Below, one piece after another: positions 25,531 to 36,105 of a stretch of DNA of 64,000 nucleotides (its first letter is position 1; every line of letters starts with the position of its first letter). The notes beneath the pieces are model-generated. The model did no database searches and was not told the origin of the DNA. It saw nothing but the letters and a program-made list of their open reading frames with translations. The stretch covers positions 248,001-312,000 of the forward strand of contig CAWCJO010000002.1 in the NCBI GenBank assembly GCA_963795935.1. The letters run 5' to 3'. The stretch comes from JAICMB01 sp963795935. GTDB taxonomy: Bacteria > Acidobacteriota > Terriglobia > Bryobacterales > Bryobacteraceae. The position numbers and the translations under genes are program-made.

Positions 25531-26425
25531 CTTCGACGCCGCCAGTGCATAACCGTTTCAGCGTCACCTGCGCCGTTCGCCCGAGTTGCACGCCCAGCGG
25601 ATACGCGCCCAGCGCCACCGGAAATTGACCCACTTTGATGCGATAAAAATTGCTCGCGCGGCCGCTGCTCTGATAATCGGCTACGCGGATGTAATACGTT
25701 CCAGCCTTATCGAACTTGTGCGCGAACCACACCGCATCCTTGCCCCCGTCCGCCCCGAATTCTTTCACCACCGACTGGTCCGCATCGAGTATGCTCACCA
25801 CCGGCTGCAGCGACGATCCGATCTCCATGGCCCCGTTTTCAAATACGAGCTGCTCGCCGGCCTTGACCTTGATTTTGAAATAATCCACGTCCCCCGGCTT
25901 CGAGATGGCGCCCGTCAGAATCGCCGGCAGATACGTATCTACGGCCGTCTCGGGCGTGTCGTTCGGTTCTTTATCGATGCTCTCGCCGTAGTAAGGCTCG
26001 ATCAGGAAGCGCCCGACCGCCGTGGTTCCGAGCGGCGTCTGCAAGCGGAACCCCACCGGCCCGACTTCGGCATCGGGCGAAACGTCGAGCTGCACCGTGA
26101 CCTGGTTGCGCGGCGGAAGCGGACCGAGGTCGATGGTGGAAAGCGTCCCGTTCGAGCCCAGGCGGATGTCCGGCAGATCGGGCAACTCTTTCACGCGCAG
26201 AATGCGGCCCGTAATCCCTGGCTCGTTGAAATAGATCGCGCTGGCTTTGGCGAGATTGAGGCCTTCCACCGTTAATTCGGTGGTTGTGCCCCGCGAGACG
26301 CCAAGAGGCGACACGGAATTGAGCAGCGGCGGCGTGGTGCGGTGGCCGGAGGGCGAATCCAGTTCCGCGGCAATAAGTGAAAGCGGGACGAGCGAAAGCG
26401 TGAACAGAGCAAGAGCGAGTCTCAT
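25490..26425 (-). CDS. N-terminal part of the secreted pre-peptidase-domain protein
   Basis: Starts with a signal peptide (MRLALALFTLSLVPLSLIAA), then an IPT/TIG-like domain (LLNSVSPLGVSRGTTTELTV), a beta domain, and a pre-peptidase C-terminal domain (DVDYFKIKVKAGEQLVFEN, then AGTYYIRVADYQ). After VTLK the frame leaves the homology because of one extra base near 25551, and it runs into meaningless Gly-rich sequence. The ATG at 26425 lies 2 bp after the WD40 gene's end, so it belongs to the same operon. The domain probably helps secretion or binds a surface partner; no catalytic site is seen. Confidence 0.82.
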   Translation of the reverse strand: MRLALALFTLSLVPLSLIAAELDSPSGHRTTPPLLNSVSPLGVSRGTTTELTVEGLNLAKASAIYFNEPGITGRILRVKELPDLPDIRLGSNGTLSTIDLGPLPPRNQVTVQLDVSPDAEVGPVGFRLQTPLGTTAVGRFLIEPYYGESIDKEPNDTPETAVDTYLPAILTGAISKPGDVDYFKIKVKAGEQLVFENGAMEIGSSLQPVVSILDADQSVVKEFGADGGKDAVWFAHKFDKAGTYYIRVADYQSSGRASNFYRIKVGQFPVALGAYPLGVQLGRTAQVTLKRLCTGGVEGGGSGQPHAGFRR

Positions 26426-26427
26426 GT

Positions 26428-27033
26428 TTACCTCGTTGCGCGCAGCGCGGCAGCCGCCGCGCCGATGTCGAGCGAGCCATCGAAGCGGCCGATCGCCAGC
26501 CTCTTTCCATCAGGTGAAAACTGCAGTCCGTAGACCCAGTCCGGCTCGACGTAGGAGCTAACTTCGGTCAGAGTGGGAAGGCTGTAGACCTTCACCGTTT
26601 TATCGGCCGAGGACGAGGCCAAAAACTTCCCGTCGGGGCTCCACGACAGCTTCAAGATCGCGTCTTCGTGCGCGATCAGCGAGTTCTCCAGTTTCCCGGA
26701 TTTCTCGCCCAGCGACCAGATCCGAATTGTTTTGTCGAGGCCGGCCGCCGCGACATAGTGGCCCGTCGGGTCGAGCGCGATGGCGTTGATGCCGTCCTGC
26801 GGCTCGGAAAGCGTGTACAGCCGTTCGCCGGTAGCCACGTTCCAGATTTTCACGGTACGGTCGGCCGCGCCGGAGACGATGCGCTTGCCGTCGGGGGTGA
26901 ACGCCAGCGCATAGACGGCGTCGATATGATCTTTCAGCGTCCGGATTTCTTTTGCGCTCGCGACATCCCAAAGCTTGACGAGCTTGTCATAGCTTGCGCT
27001 CGCGACCGTCTTGCCATCGGGCGAAAACGCCAC
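26428..27033 (-). CDS. WD40 propeller, second part of a split cytochrome-WD40 protein
   Basis: Continues the gene that starts at 27689. It contains at least four WD40 blades (AVYALAFTPDGKRIVSGAADRTVKIWN; INAIALDPTGHYVAAAGLDKTIRIWS; ILKLSWSPDGKFLASSSADKTVKVYS; VYGLQFSPDGKRLAIGRFDGSL, each shown in part). The break is a single extra G in the GCCGGGGCGG run near 27128: without it, AAGGLPARRGEIQIWDVAARK continues straight into VAFSPDGKTVASAS. The propeller probably mediates protein contacts in the periplasm together with the haem domain in front of it. Confidence 0.82.
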   Translation of the reverse strand: MAFSPDGKTVASASYDKLVKLWDVASAKEIRTLKDHIDAVYALAFTPDGKRIVSGAADRTVKIWNVATGERLYTLSEPQDGINAIALDPTGHYVAAAGLDKTIRIWSLGEKSGKLENSLIAHEDAILKLSWSPDGKFLASSSADKTVKVYSLPTLTEVSSYVEPDWVYGLQFSPDGKRLAIGRFDGSLDIGAAAAALRATR

Positions 27034-27086
27034 GGCATAGATACAATCCGAGTGGCCCTGGATTGTCGCCGTTAATTTGCGGGCCG

Positions 27087-27689
27087 CTACATCCCAGATT
27101 TGAATTTCGCCGCGCCGCGCCGGAAGTCCGCCCCGGCCGCCAGCAGCGCGCCATCTCTCGAGAACGCCACCGCGCGTACGGCGTCGGCCGCGCCCGGCAG
27201 CTCGGCCGTTTGCTGTTTCGTCGCGGGATCGATCAGCCGCACTTTCTTAAAGCCGGCCAGCGCGATCGTGTGGCCGTCCGGCGACCAGGCCAGATCGTAG
27301 ATTTGCGGCCGCACGGGCACGAGCGGCTTTATTTCAGGCAGAGACGAAGGCGCGGCTTTAGCCGACGTTTTCAGCGCCGGCGCCCCGGCATCGATCCAGG
27401 CCGCGATAGCCTCAATATCGGTGGCCGGCAATTGGCTGCCGCCTAGCGGCATGCGCGGCGGGATCTTGCCCGAGATCATCAGATAGAGGCGGCTCTCGGC
27501 GCTTTTGCCCGGGACGATAGCGGGACCGTGCTCGCCTCCCTGCAACAGCGATTCGCGCGTCGTGACGTTCAGTCCACTCATGCGCGTGTCGATGGCATGA
27601 CATCCGGCGCACTTGTCCAGCAAAACCTGCGGAACATCGGCGGCGTAGGCGGCCGCCATCAAGGAGAAGAGGGCAAGAGTCCGCGTCAT
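27087..27689 (-). CDS. Planctomycete-type cytochrome c domain plus start of WD40 propeller
   Basis: I use the ATG at 27689 because it gives a signal peptide (TRTLALFSLMAAAYA); the frame is open to 27737. The mature chain starts with VLLDKCAGCHAIDTRMSG, a CxxCH haem-c site, then GKSAESRLYLMISGKIPPRMP with the distal Met region, and DIEAIAAWIDAGAPA, the pattern of the planctomycete/acidobacterial cytochrome family. After a Pro/Ala linker the first WD40 blades start (IYDLAWSPDGHTIALAG). It lies 5 bp after the DUF1549/DUF1553 gene end. Likely an electron-transfer or haem-sensing protein working with its operon partners. Confidence 0.85.
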   Translation of the reverse strand: MTRTLALFSLMAAAYAADVPQVLLDKCAGCHAIDTRMSGLNVTTRESLLQGGEHGPAIVPGKSAESRLYLMISGKIPPRMPLGGSQLPATDIEAIAAWIDAGAPALKTSAKAAPSSLPEIKPLVPVRPQIYDLAWSPDGHTIALAGFKKVRLIDPATKQQTAELPGAADAVRAVAFSRDGALLAAGADFRRGAAKFKSGM

Positions 27690-27694
27690 CCGGT

Positions 27695-30131
27695 TTAGTG
27701 GTTGAACAGAAATTCTTTGCTGGTGAGCAGCGCCCATTCTACATCTTCAAGCGCTTGCCGCCGCGACTGCAGTATCGCTTCCGGGCTCCCCTTTTTCAGC
27801 CGCGCCGTTTCGAGATGCGCCATCAGCTCCGCCTTTTCCGCTGCGCTCGGGTAGCGGCTGAAGGCGCTCAGGAAAATGTGATCGAGGATGCGCGAATCCG
27901 AAACCCCGAGCTTCAGAAACAGCGCGACATTGCCGTCGGGCGCGTCCAGCTTCTTGTTCAGAGTGTCGCCGTTGATGACGTTCAGAGCTTGCCCGATCGT
28001 CGCGTCCGAAGAGCGCTCCGAAGCGTCGCAGACCAACCGCGCGGGCCGGCCGTAAACCGTCAGAAACTCCGACTTGACCTGCGTGTCGGGCAATTGCATG
28101 GCGCGAGTGCCGGCCGGGTAGCCGGAGAACGCGCTCGGAACGCCGGTCACCTGCGAATAGGCGTCCAAAATGACTTCGGCGGGCAAGCGTTTGATGATGT
28201 ATTTCGAGTAGAAGATGTTGTCGTTCTGGTTCGTCGCGTTCGCTTCGGCCGAGACCTGATAGACGCTCGAATTCATGATCGTGCGGATCAGGTACTTGAT
28301 GTCATAGTCGTGCTTGACGAAGTCCTCGGTCAGCGCCGAGAGCAACTCTTCATTCGACGCCGGGTTGGTGGCGCGCACGTCGTCGACGGGATTGATCAGA
28401 CCGCGCCCCATGAAATTTCCCCACACCCGATTAACGATGGAGCGCGCGAAATAGGGGTTTTCGGGACTGGTCATCCAATCGGCGAAGACAACGCGGCGGT
28501 CCACCGGCGAGTCGATGGGAATCGCCTTGCCGTCCAGCGGCGTCGGGGGCAGCGCCTTCAACAGCCGCGGGTGCATGATGTCGCCCGTAGTCTTCGCGAA
28601 GACGATATTATCGCCGGCGTCGCCATTCTTGATGCCCACGCGCGTGAAGAGATTGACGAACTGGTAATACTGCACCTGCGTCCACTTTTCGAGCGGATGA
28701 TTGTGGCATCGGGCGCAGGTGACGCGCTGGCCGAGAAAGGCTTCGGTGCTGGTCTCGGCAAGGTCGATGGGATCCTTGTGGAGGACGTAATAGTTGAGTG
28801 CGCCGTTCTCGCGGGTGCTCCCGGAGCTGGTAAATATGTCGCGCGCAAACTGGTTCCAGGGCTTGTTCTCTTTAACCTTGTCGCGAATCCAATCGTAAAA
28901 CGCCCACATCGCGTTGGAGCGCAGCTTGCGGCTCGAGACCAGCAGCAGGTCGGACCATTTGTAGGACCAATAATCGACGTATTCGTCGGAATTGGTGAGC
29001 TGTTCGATCAGCTTGGCGCGTTTATCCGGGGACTTGTCCGACAAGAAATCTTCGACTTGTTCGGCGGGCGGCAGCACGCCGGTGGCATCGAGCGACGCGC
29101 GGCGAATAAACGTCGCATCGTCGGCGGGCTTCGAAGGCGCGATGTTCAGCTTGCGCAGCTTGTCGATGACAAGCCCATCGATATAGTTGTGGGGCGGGAG
29201 AACGTCGTAAGCCGAGGACGCGATCTGGTTGGGATAAGGCTCGGTTACGCGCGCGTATAGCACGCGGCTCGAATACCACAGCGTTATGGCGGCTTCTCCC
29301 GGACCGTTCATCTTCACGCGGCCGTTGTCGTCCACGCTGGCCGCGCCTTCGTTGCTCGACGAGTATTTCACCCAGCGCGTGACGTCCTCGACGCGGCCGT
29401 CGGAATATTTCGCTCGAACCACAAGCTGCTGTTCGGCGCCCGGCTGCAGCGTCGCGGCCGCGGGGTACACTTCAAGACCGGTGACCGTGGGATCGCTCGC
29501 GCTCGGAGCCGGCGCGCCTTCCGCGATCCATTGGGAAATGATGCGGAACTCCGGTGAATCGACGGCGAAGCGTTTGCCTCCGCCGTGCGGGATCGTGAAC
29601 GTCGGCTTCAGGAGGATGAGACTGGCCGATGGCTCCGTAAGCGAAACGCGCCGCCCGTCGGCCTGCCGCGTCAGAGTGTCGTAATCGACTTCGGGAGCGT
29701 AGCCGCGCAGCGTCAGCTTGAAACCATTTTTTCCGGCCAGAGCGCCGTGGCATGCGCCCTGATTGCAGCCCACTTTCGTCATCACGGGAATCACGTTATT
29801 GCGGAAACTCCACGTAAACGGAGCTTTGGCGTTTTTCACGCTGACGCGCACGGTCGCGGCGTGGCCATCGGCATTCGCCGTGATTTCCGCTGTCGCCATC
29901 CGAGACCGGGCTGACCACCCCGGACGAGCTCACCGCCGCGACCCGCGGGTTCGAGCTCGACCAGCGCGTCTTCTGCGAAAGGTCCTGTTGAAAGCCTCCC
30001 GCCGTCAGCTCCGCGATGAGCAACTGGCGCGACTCGGGGGTCGTGAGAGCGATGCTGGACGGTAGAATCGCGAGTCCATCCGCCGCGGCCAGCGCCGTCA
30101 TCCCAAGGACAGCTAAAATTGCGATCCTCAT
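27695..30131 (-). CDS. DUF1549/DUF1553 protein with Ig-like domain and cytochrome-like site (one frameshift)
   Basis: The ATG at 30131 overlaps the DUF1501 stop (ATGA) and gives a leader (MRIAILAVLGMTALAAA) and a bacterial Ig-2-like domain (SSSNPRVAAVSSSGVVSPVS). One base is missing near 29897, after which ATAEITANADGHAATVRVS continues to 27695. Next come a CNQGACHG haem-like site, a second Ig-like domain (TGLEVYPAAATLQPGAEQQL), a DUF1549 domain (RRASLDATGVLPPAEQVEDF; ERC-like CARCHNHPLEKW) and DUF1553 (RSIVNRVWGNFMGRGLINP; RLPAEVILDAYSQVTG). The function of this family is unknown; it is always found with DUF1501. Confidence 0.87.
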
Positions 30132-31514
30132 GAGAATAGCTCCCTGATCGGCTCGACCCCGCGATCGACCACCGGAATGGGACGGCCCCCCGCGCCCGGC
30201 AACTCGATCTTCAGATCGACGCCCAGGCCGTGGAACACCGTGGCGGCGATCTCGGCCGGGCGTCGTCGGGACGATCCTTTGGCGCTGCGCCGATATCGTC
30301 GGACGCTCCCACGACTTGGCCGCCTTTAATGCCGCCGCCCGCCATCAGCACGGTCCAGCATTGCGGCCAATGATCGCGTCCGCCCGCCGGATTGACCTTC
30401 GGCGTGCGCCCGAATTCACCGATCGCCACCACCATGGTGTCGTCCAGCAGGCCGCGATCCTGCAAGTCCTGCGAGCAGCGAGCTGTACGCCATGTCGAAC
30501 ATCGGTCCCACCAGGTCGCGATAGCAACTGATGGGGCTGAACGGCCGCGAGCCGTGAATGTCCCAGGTGATCTCGTCGAACACCGTCTCGAACATGTTCA
30601 CGGTCACGAAGCGGACGCCCGCTTCGATCAAGCGCCGCGCCAGCAGACAGCTCTGGCCGAAGCGATTCTCACCATATTTCTTGCGCACTTCGTCAGGCTC
30701 GCGATGCAGCTCGAACGCTTCGCGCGCCTTCTGCGAAGACATCAGCGTGTAGGCCTGATGGAAGGTGGAATCGAGCAGCCGCGCATCCTGCGAGGTCTCG
30801 AACATGCTGACGCGTCTTATCTACCTCTTCGCGCCAGTTCTTGCGGCGGTCCACGCGCAAGGCGCTCAGATAGTCCGGCGGCAGCATGTCCGGGCACTTT
30901 GAAATTGGGGTCGGATGGATCGGCGTTCAGCACGAACGGATCGTAAGCTCTTGCCGAGGAAGCCGGCGGTCTGGCCGTGCGGCATGTTGCCGCCGGTGTT
31001 GCCGATGGGATGCGGCAGCAGCACGTGCGGCGGCACGTCGCCCTTGGGGCCTTTCAGCTTGGAGAGCACGCAGCCCATGTGCGGATACTCGATGCCGCCC
31101 TGGAACAGCCGCCCGGTCTGCATCATCTGATGGCCGGTGTCGTGGACGGCGGCGGCGGTGTGATACATGCTGCGGATCAGCGCGTACTTATCGGCGTGCT
31201 TGGCCATGCGCGGGAAATTTTCCGAGATCTCGATGCCCGGCGACGTTGGTCTTGATCGGCTTGTACGGCCCGCGGATCTCGACGGGCGCGTTGGGCTTCA
31301 TGTCCCAGGTGTCGAGTTGCGAAGGTCCGCCGACCAGCATCAGCATGATGCAGTTCTTGTCCGATTTGGCGGTGTCCAACTCGTCCTGGGCCTTCAGCCC
31401 GAACATTTGCGTCAGCCCCAGCCCGAGCGCGGTCAGCGTGCCGGCATGGAGGAAATCGCGCCTGCGCAGCCCGTCGCAGAACTCCACGGGCCGGTCGGCG
31501 TCAAGACGGAACAT
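30128..31514 (-). pseudogene. DUF1501 protein with twin-arginine signal, at least five frameshifts
   Basis: Reads as one DUF1501 gene cut into pieces. The 5' part has a Tat signal (RRRDFLHAGTLTALGLGLTQ) and MLVGGPSQLDTWDMKPNAP. After a shift near 31235 it continues with YALIRSMYHTAAAVHDTGHQ and LPHPIGNTGGNMPHGQTAGF. Further shifts near 30950, 30815 and 30470 surround RLIEAGVRFVTVNMFE and MVVAIGEFGRTPKVNPAGGRD, and the last near 30265 precedes FHGLGVDLKIELPG and the stop at 30128. All expected segments are present in order, so the shifts may be assembly errors rather than decay. DUF1501 proteins have an alkaline-phosphatase-like fold. First gene of the operon. Confidence 0.8.
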
Positions 31515-31816
31515 GGTCCCTCCTTAAGATCTGGCGATATCTTTCCAATTTTAGCGCGTCCATCCGCCGCGGCGCTTGCAAATCGGGCCCCGCAACTTTG
31601 AAAAGGCCGAGTTCATTTATTCCGATCGGCAAACCATCGCTCAACGTATTCGCCGCTGCGCAATCGATCCGAACCAGGGTTCCTTGAGGGGTGTTGTGAC
31701 TGTCGAGGCCTAGCTAGGGGGAATCGGCAGAAATCTGCTCTCTGCGCCGAATCGCGAAATGGATGTCGCCGTTGCGGGCGGCCGTGTGGCGGCTTGTGTC
31801 GCTTTCGGTTACAGAG
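31515..31816. other. Intergenic region upstream of the DUF1501 operon
   Basis: About 300 bp between the DUF1501 start and the YVTN-propeller gene end, both on the minus strand. GGAGGGACC just upstream of the DUF1501 ATG is a likely ribosome binding site. No RNA gene, repeat or coding segment is recognised in the rest; a promoter for the operon must lie here but no convincing box pair stands out. Confidence 0.4.
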
Positions 31817-32836
31817 TCAAGCGCTCAGGCGTTCGGGATGCGCACAATAAGGACCCGCTTGGGGCCTTTCCCGACCTTGACCCGCGCCACCTCGCGATGG
31901 CGTGGCCGTGTCGACAATGGAGCAATCGTCGCTGTCGCTATTGCTGACGGCGCAGTATTTGCCGTCGGGCGAGAACGCGATCCAGTTCGGACATTTGCCG
32001 ACCGTGATCCTTTCGGAAATCTTTTTGGCGGCGATGTCGTAAACGTACACGCCCGAGTCCGCCAGACTCGTCACCCACAGCTTTTTACCGTCGGGCGTGA
32101 GTTCCAGGCCGTGCGTGGGGGTGCGCGGCTCGAGCGCGCAATGCAACGGAGGGGCCGCGGGCAGCTCAACGCGGCCCGTGACGGCGCGTTTGGCGATATC
32201 GGCAATGGCGAAGCCGTGAAGATCGGTCAGAGCGACGTACATCGTCTTTTCATCCTTCGATACGGCGTAGGGACGAGGTATGCCGCCAACGGGAATCTTC
32301 GCGGAATATTCCATTTTCTTTAAATCGATACGGTCGATCTCGTCGCTGCCCATGGACGAGACATACATGTCGTCGTTGTTGCCGGAGTTGTAGCAATTAT
32401 GGGGAACTTTGATGGGCAGCGTTTTGACGACCTTCTTGAGATTGGTGTCGACGATATCCACGCTGTTGCCATCGCGTATCGGAACGCCGACATAGCGGCC
32501 GTCGGGCGTGGAGGCGCACTCATTGGGGCGGCCGGTTAATGCGATGGTGTCGATGATGCGGCCGCTGGCGGTGTCGATCACCTTGAGGTTGCGCTCCGAC
32601 TCAATGGTGGTGAAGAGCCTGCGCCCATCGGCCGGGGCGCATAAACCATGGACGTGTTCGCCAACCTTCATGTCGTCGATTACTTTGAATGTTCCGAGAT
32701 CGATGACGCTGATGTCGTCGCCGAGGCTGTTGGTGACATACAGCCGCATGGTCCCCGCGCCGGCCGAAGACGCCGCATGGATCGAGAGCGCCGAAGCGAT
32801 CAAGATCCCGATTGCAAAATTAACGATTTTCCGCAT
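31817..32836 (-). CDS. Secreted YVTN-type beta-propeller protein
   Basis: From the ATG at 32836 a signal peptide is read (IVNFAIGILIASALSIHA), then repeated propeller blades of the YVTN type: RLYVTNSLGDDISVIDL, RNLKVIDTASGRIIDT, MYVSSMGSDEIDRIDL, KKLWVTSLADSGVYVYD and PNWIAFSPDGKYCAVSNSD. These repeats form a seven-bladed scaffold, often in surface or periplasmic proteins. Near 31905 a one-base shift replaces the natural end: the other frame reads REVARVKVGKGPKRVLIVR and stops at 31825. No catalytic site is visible; a binding role is inferred. Confidence 0.85.
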   Translation of the reverse strand: MRKIVNFAIGILIASALSIHAASSAGAGTMRLYVTNSLGDDISVIDLGTFKVIDDMKVGEHVHGLCAPADGRRLFTTIESERNLKVIDTASGRIIDTIALTGRPNECASTPDGRYVGVPIRDGNSVDIVDTNLKKVVKTLPIKVPHNCYNSGNNDDMYVSSMGSDEIDRIDLKKMEYSAKIPVGGIPRPYAVSKDEKTMYVALTDLHGFAIADIAKRAVTGRVELPAAPPLHCALEPRTPTHGLELTPDGKKLWVTSLADSGVYVYDIAAKKISERITVGKCPNWIAFSPDGKYCAVSNSDSDDCSIVDTATPSRGGAGQGRERPQAGPYCAHPERLSA

Positions 32837-32892
32837 GTGCCGCCCCTTATCGCGATTCCGAGCAGTTCCGATTGTATCGCCGCGGCTCGTCT

Positions 32893-35660
32893 CTAAAAAA
32901 GAAGCTTTAATCCGAATTGAATGGAGCGGGGAGAATTCGACCGGCACGAAGTTACGCCTAGTTGTCCCGAGGAAAGGACCGTGTTGGCATGCTGAACACC
33001 ACCTGATTTGAAAGATTGAAGGCTTCGGCGGGAGCTGCACTGTGAGGCGCTTCTGGGCTGAAAATCTTTGAATAACGAAAAGTCGATATTTTGGGTCCCC
33101 GGCGCGCGCACGTCGGGCAGCCTCCTGCCCGTATTGCCGAACGTGAACGGCGCCGGTTGCGAGAACACGGCGGGATTGAAATAGCGGTTGAGCCGGGCCG
33201 AGATGGCCCCGCTGAGGGCCGCGCTTTGTCCGTCGTTATTCGGCCGCAGTCGTGTTGGCGCCGCATCCGCACGTATTCGGAGTCGTCAGGGAGATGGGGA
33301 AACCGGTTTGCGCGGTTGCGATTCTGTTCCCGTGCGAACCGAAAAGGCGGCCGCGTCCGAAGGGGAGATGGCAGACGCCGCTGACGAGCAGGCGCTTCGA
33401 GATATCGTTGAGCGAAACGGCCCGTTCGGCGCGCTCGTCGTAGATGTTTTGATGCCTCCGGTGTTGTTGCCGACATTCTGAAGGATTGAGAAGTTATCGA
33501 TCGGCTTCTGACCCGTGAACGCGGCCAGAAAACTCAACCCCTTGCCGAAGCGCTTTTCCACCTTGAGTTGCAGCGCATGATAAATGGCGTACCCTCCGAT
33601 CGAGTAGAACGGCTCGACCCCGGTGAATTGAGGATAGGGAGAGACGAGATAGCTGTAGTGTGGGTCGCGGCAGCCTCCGGCCCGGTGGTGATGATTCCGA
33701 ATAACGGGTTGGCGGCGGTCTGCTGCAGCTTCGTTCCAAGCGCCATCGCGTCCGGGGTCAACTGGTCCAGGTTATAGTTGGCGTCGGACGATTCATTAAG
33801 GTCGCCGAGAATGCTTCCGGGCAATTGGCACTGGATTTCAAAATCCCACTTTTCGTTGTGGGGAACTTTATTGTTACCCGTGAGCGGGGCTTCGAAGGTG
33901 CTTCCGAGGCCCGTCGGCAGCCCGAAAGAGCTGCCGGTGGGGCGGTTTATTCCGGCCGGAAGGGATCGCTGAGATAAACGGAAGGGACCAGGCCGTTGGG
34001 AGCGTCGACGTAATTTGTTACGGCGCTGAATCCTTGATTGCCGATGGCGCCGCCGGCAACGCGATAGGAGCGCGCATAAAAAATGCAGAAGCCGCCGCGG
34101 ATGACGGTGTTCGGATCGAGCTGGTAGGCGAAGCCGAAGCGCGGCGCGAAATCCCCCTATTGCGGGGCGAATTGGCGGCGGCTGCGGCCGTCCACGCCGG
34201 GGAACACCAGCCCGCCCTGCAGGTTGTTCAACCCAGTCAGCGACGCCCGGGGAGAGGGCACGTAGGGGCTGAACGTGGACATGCGGTTGTAGCCCGCCGT
34301 GCGCGGCATGTCGACATCCCAGCGCAACCCGAGATTGAGGGTGAGCTTGCGCGTGGCATTCCAATTATCCTGCAAATGGAGCGCGCAATATTGGCTCACG
34401 GCGGCGGAATTTTTCGACTGGATCGGCATTGAGCCGCTGCCCGCGCCGAGCAGAAAGGTGGCCATGCAGTTTCCCGCGGTGGAGCGGGCGGCATTGGGAT
34501 TGGGGCTTTGCGTGAGACTGGAGCTGAAGCTGAAATTACCGGTCGAGGAGCCGGATTCGTCGTCGTAGTTGCGCAACAGGCGCGCCTCGCCGCCGAATTT
34601 CAAAACATGCGCGGAGAGCACTTTGGGCGGCGCTGACGCCAGGAATGCGCGTCGAAGGCATCCTGTCTCCAGTCGCCCTGGGCGGCATCGCCGAGCGTGT
34701 AATAATTCTGCGGCACGATGCCGGAAAAAAGCAGACGATCGGCATTGGCGGCGATATAGCTTGGAAAACCGAGCGTGGTGTGAAGCCATCGCCGATGGTC
34801 GTGGCCAACTGCGCCGTTCGCGCGAAACCATAGCGGAATTCGAGTAGAAAATTGGGACTGGCGGTGAAGGTCTCTTGGAACGCGGCGCTGTGCGAAATTT
34901 GCGGCAGATTGTCGCTGCCTTCGGCGATCTGGCTCGCGGCGGCAAAAACCGCGTTACGGGTTGAATGAGATTGCGGCTGGTGTAACGGACAAAAAGCGGT
35001 TCCTCTCGTTGACGACCTCGTCCACTTTGGCCTCGATCGTATCGCTGTTGGCCACTTGAGTGCCGGCGCAGCAGTTGTTCAGGCCCGAGTTGGCGGCTCC
35101 CGCCTGGTTCGGCGGGGCATAAAATTGACTATTTTGGCCGCCACGGGATCGATGCGGCCGGCGGGCATTGATATTGCAGGGAAACGGCGCCCGCACATAG
35201 CCCGAACCGGACGACACGGTCGTGAGCGGGTCGTTGATTACCACTTGTTGGCCAGCCGCATTGAACGTTTGCGAGAAGTCTCGGGCGCGCCGCGGCGCGG
35301 TGGGCACGGCGATAGGTCACGGTTGCGCGGAGCCTTAGCGCAAGCCCTCGTATGTGAAGAAGAAGAATGTCTTGTCGCGCCCGTTGTAGTTTTTGGGAAG
35401 ATCGACCGGGCCCCCACGCTGCCGCCGAATTGGTTGCGCTTGAAATTGGGAAGTGACACGCCGTTGCGATTGGAGAAAGAACTACTCGAGTCCAGGTTCG
35501 AGTTGCGCAAAAATTCGAATGCTGCCGTGGAACTGGTTCGTGCCGGATTTCTAGATCAGGTTGACGATGCCGCCTCCGCCGCGCCCGCGCGCAATTTCCA
35601 TGCTGCCCCTGTGTACATGGCTGCATCGACACCACCGCGAGGAAGTTTCTGTCAACGGTC
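32893..35660 (-). pseudogene. Oar-like TonB-dependent receptor remnant, N-terminally truncated and multiply frameshifted
   Basis: The minus strand carries the ordered pieces of an acidobacterial Oar-type receptor in all three frames. Plug remnants lie near 35480-35620 (EIARGRGGGGIVNLI then an in-frame stop, and KSGTNQFHG type sequence). Barrel pieces follow near 34200-34900 (LHLQDNWNATRKLTLNLGLR; YNRMSTFSPYVPSPRASL) and near 33500-33900 (KVPHNEKWDFEIQ), and the usual C terminus is at 32893-33168 (FSQPAPFTFGNTGRRLPDV, GTQNIDFSLFKDF). The signal peptide, carboxypeptidase-like domain and first plug part are absent, cut off exactly at the dtd gene. The truncation indicates a true pseudogene. Confidence 0.8.
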
Positions 35661-36099
35661 ACTTCGATTCCAAGATCAGGGTTACGGGTCCGTCGTTAAC
35701 AAGCGATATTTCCATTGCGGCTTGAAAAACTCCGGTCTCAATTTGTAACTCTTCGATCCGCAGGCGCTCCACGAAATACTCGTAGAGAGGACGCGCGATT
35801 GTCGGCTCCGCGGCTTGATCGAAACTCGGCCTCCTTCCTTTGCGGCAATCTCCGTAGAGCGTGAATTGCGATACAACCAGGATGCCCCCGCCAATGTCTT
35901 TTACGCTGCGGTTCATCTTGCCGGCATCGTCGGGGAAGATGCGCAGGTTGACGACTTTGTCCGCGAGAAAGTCGGCCGCGGCTTGCGAATCGCCCCGGCC
36001 TACGGCAAGCAGAAGCAGCAGGCCCGGGCCGATCGCGCCGACGATCTTCTCGTCTATTTCAACGCTCGCGCGTTTCACGCGTTGCGCAACGATTCTCAT
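35659..36099 (-). CDS. dtd: D-aminoacyl-tRNA deacylase
   Basis: A 146-residue DTD enzyme, normal family length. It removes D-amino acids (and glycine) wrongly attached to tRNA, a chirality proofreading step in the cytoplasm. Diagnostic motifs are present: SQFTLYGDCRKGRRPSF near residue 80 and NDGPVTLILESK at the C terminus, containing the Gly-cis-Pro pair that reads chirality across the dimer. The N terminus MRIVAQRVKRASVEIDEKIVG is canonical. It lies 6 bp after the DUF202 gene, so the two are co-transcribed. Its 3' end abuts the truncated TonB receptor remnant. Confidence 0.96.
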   Translation of the reverse strand: MRIVAQRVKRASVEIDEKIVGAIGPGLLLLLAVGRGDSQAAADFLADKVVNLRIFPDDAGKMNRSVKDIGGGILVVSQFTLYGDCRKGRRPSFDQAAEPTIARPLYEYFVERLRIEELQIETGVFQAAMEISLVNDGPVTLILESK

Positions 36100-36105
36100 G
36101 TAGGT

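Noticed and set aside
27698..29260. 520-codon plus-strand frame opposite the DUF1549/DUF1553 gene
   Set aside because: Mirror of a confidently identified gene; the sequence is Val/Arg/Gly-rich without motifs.
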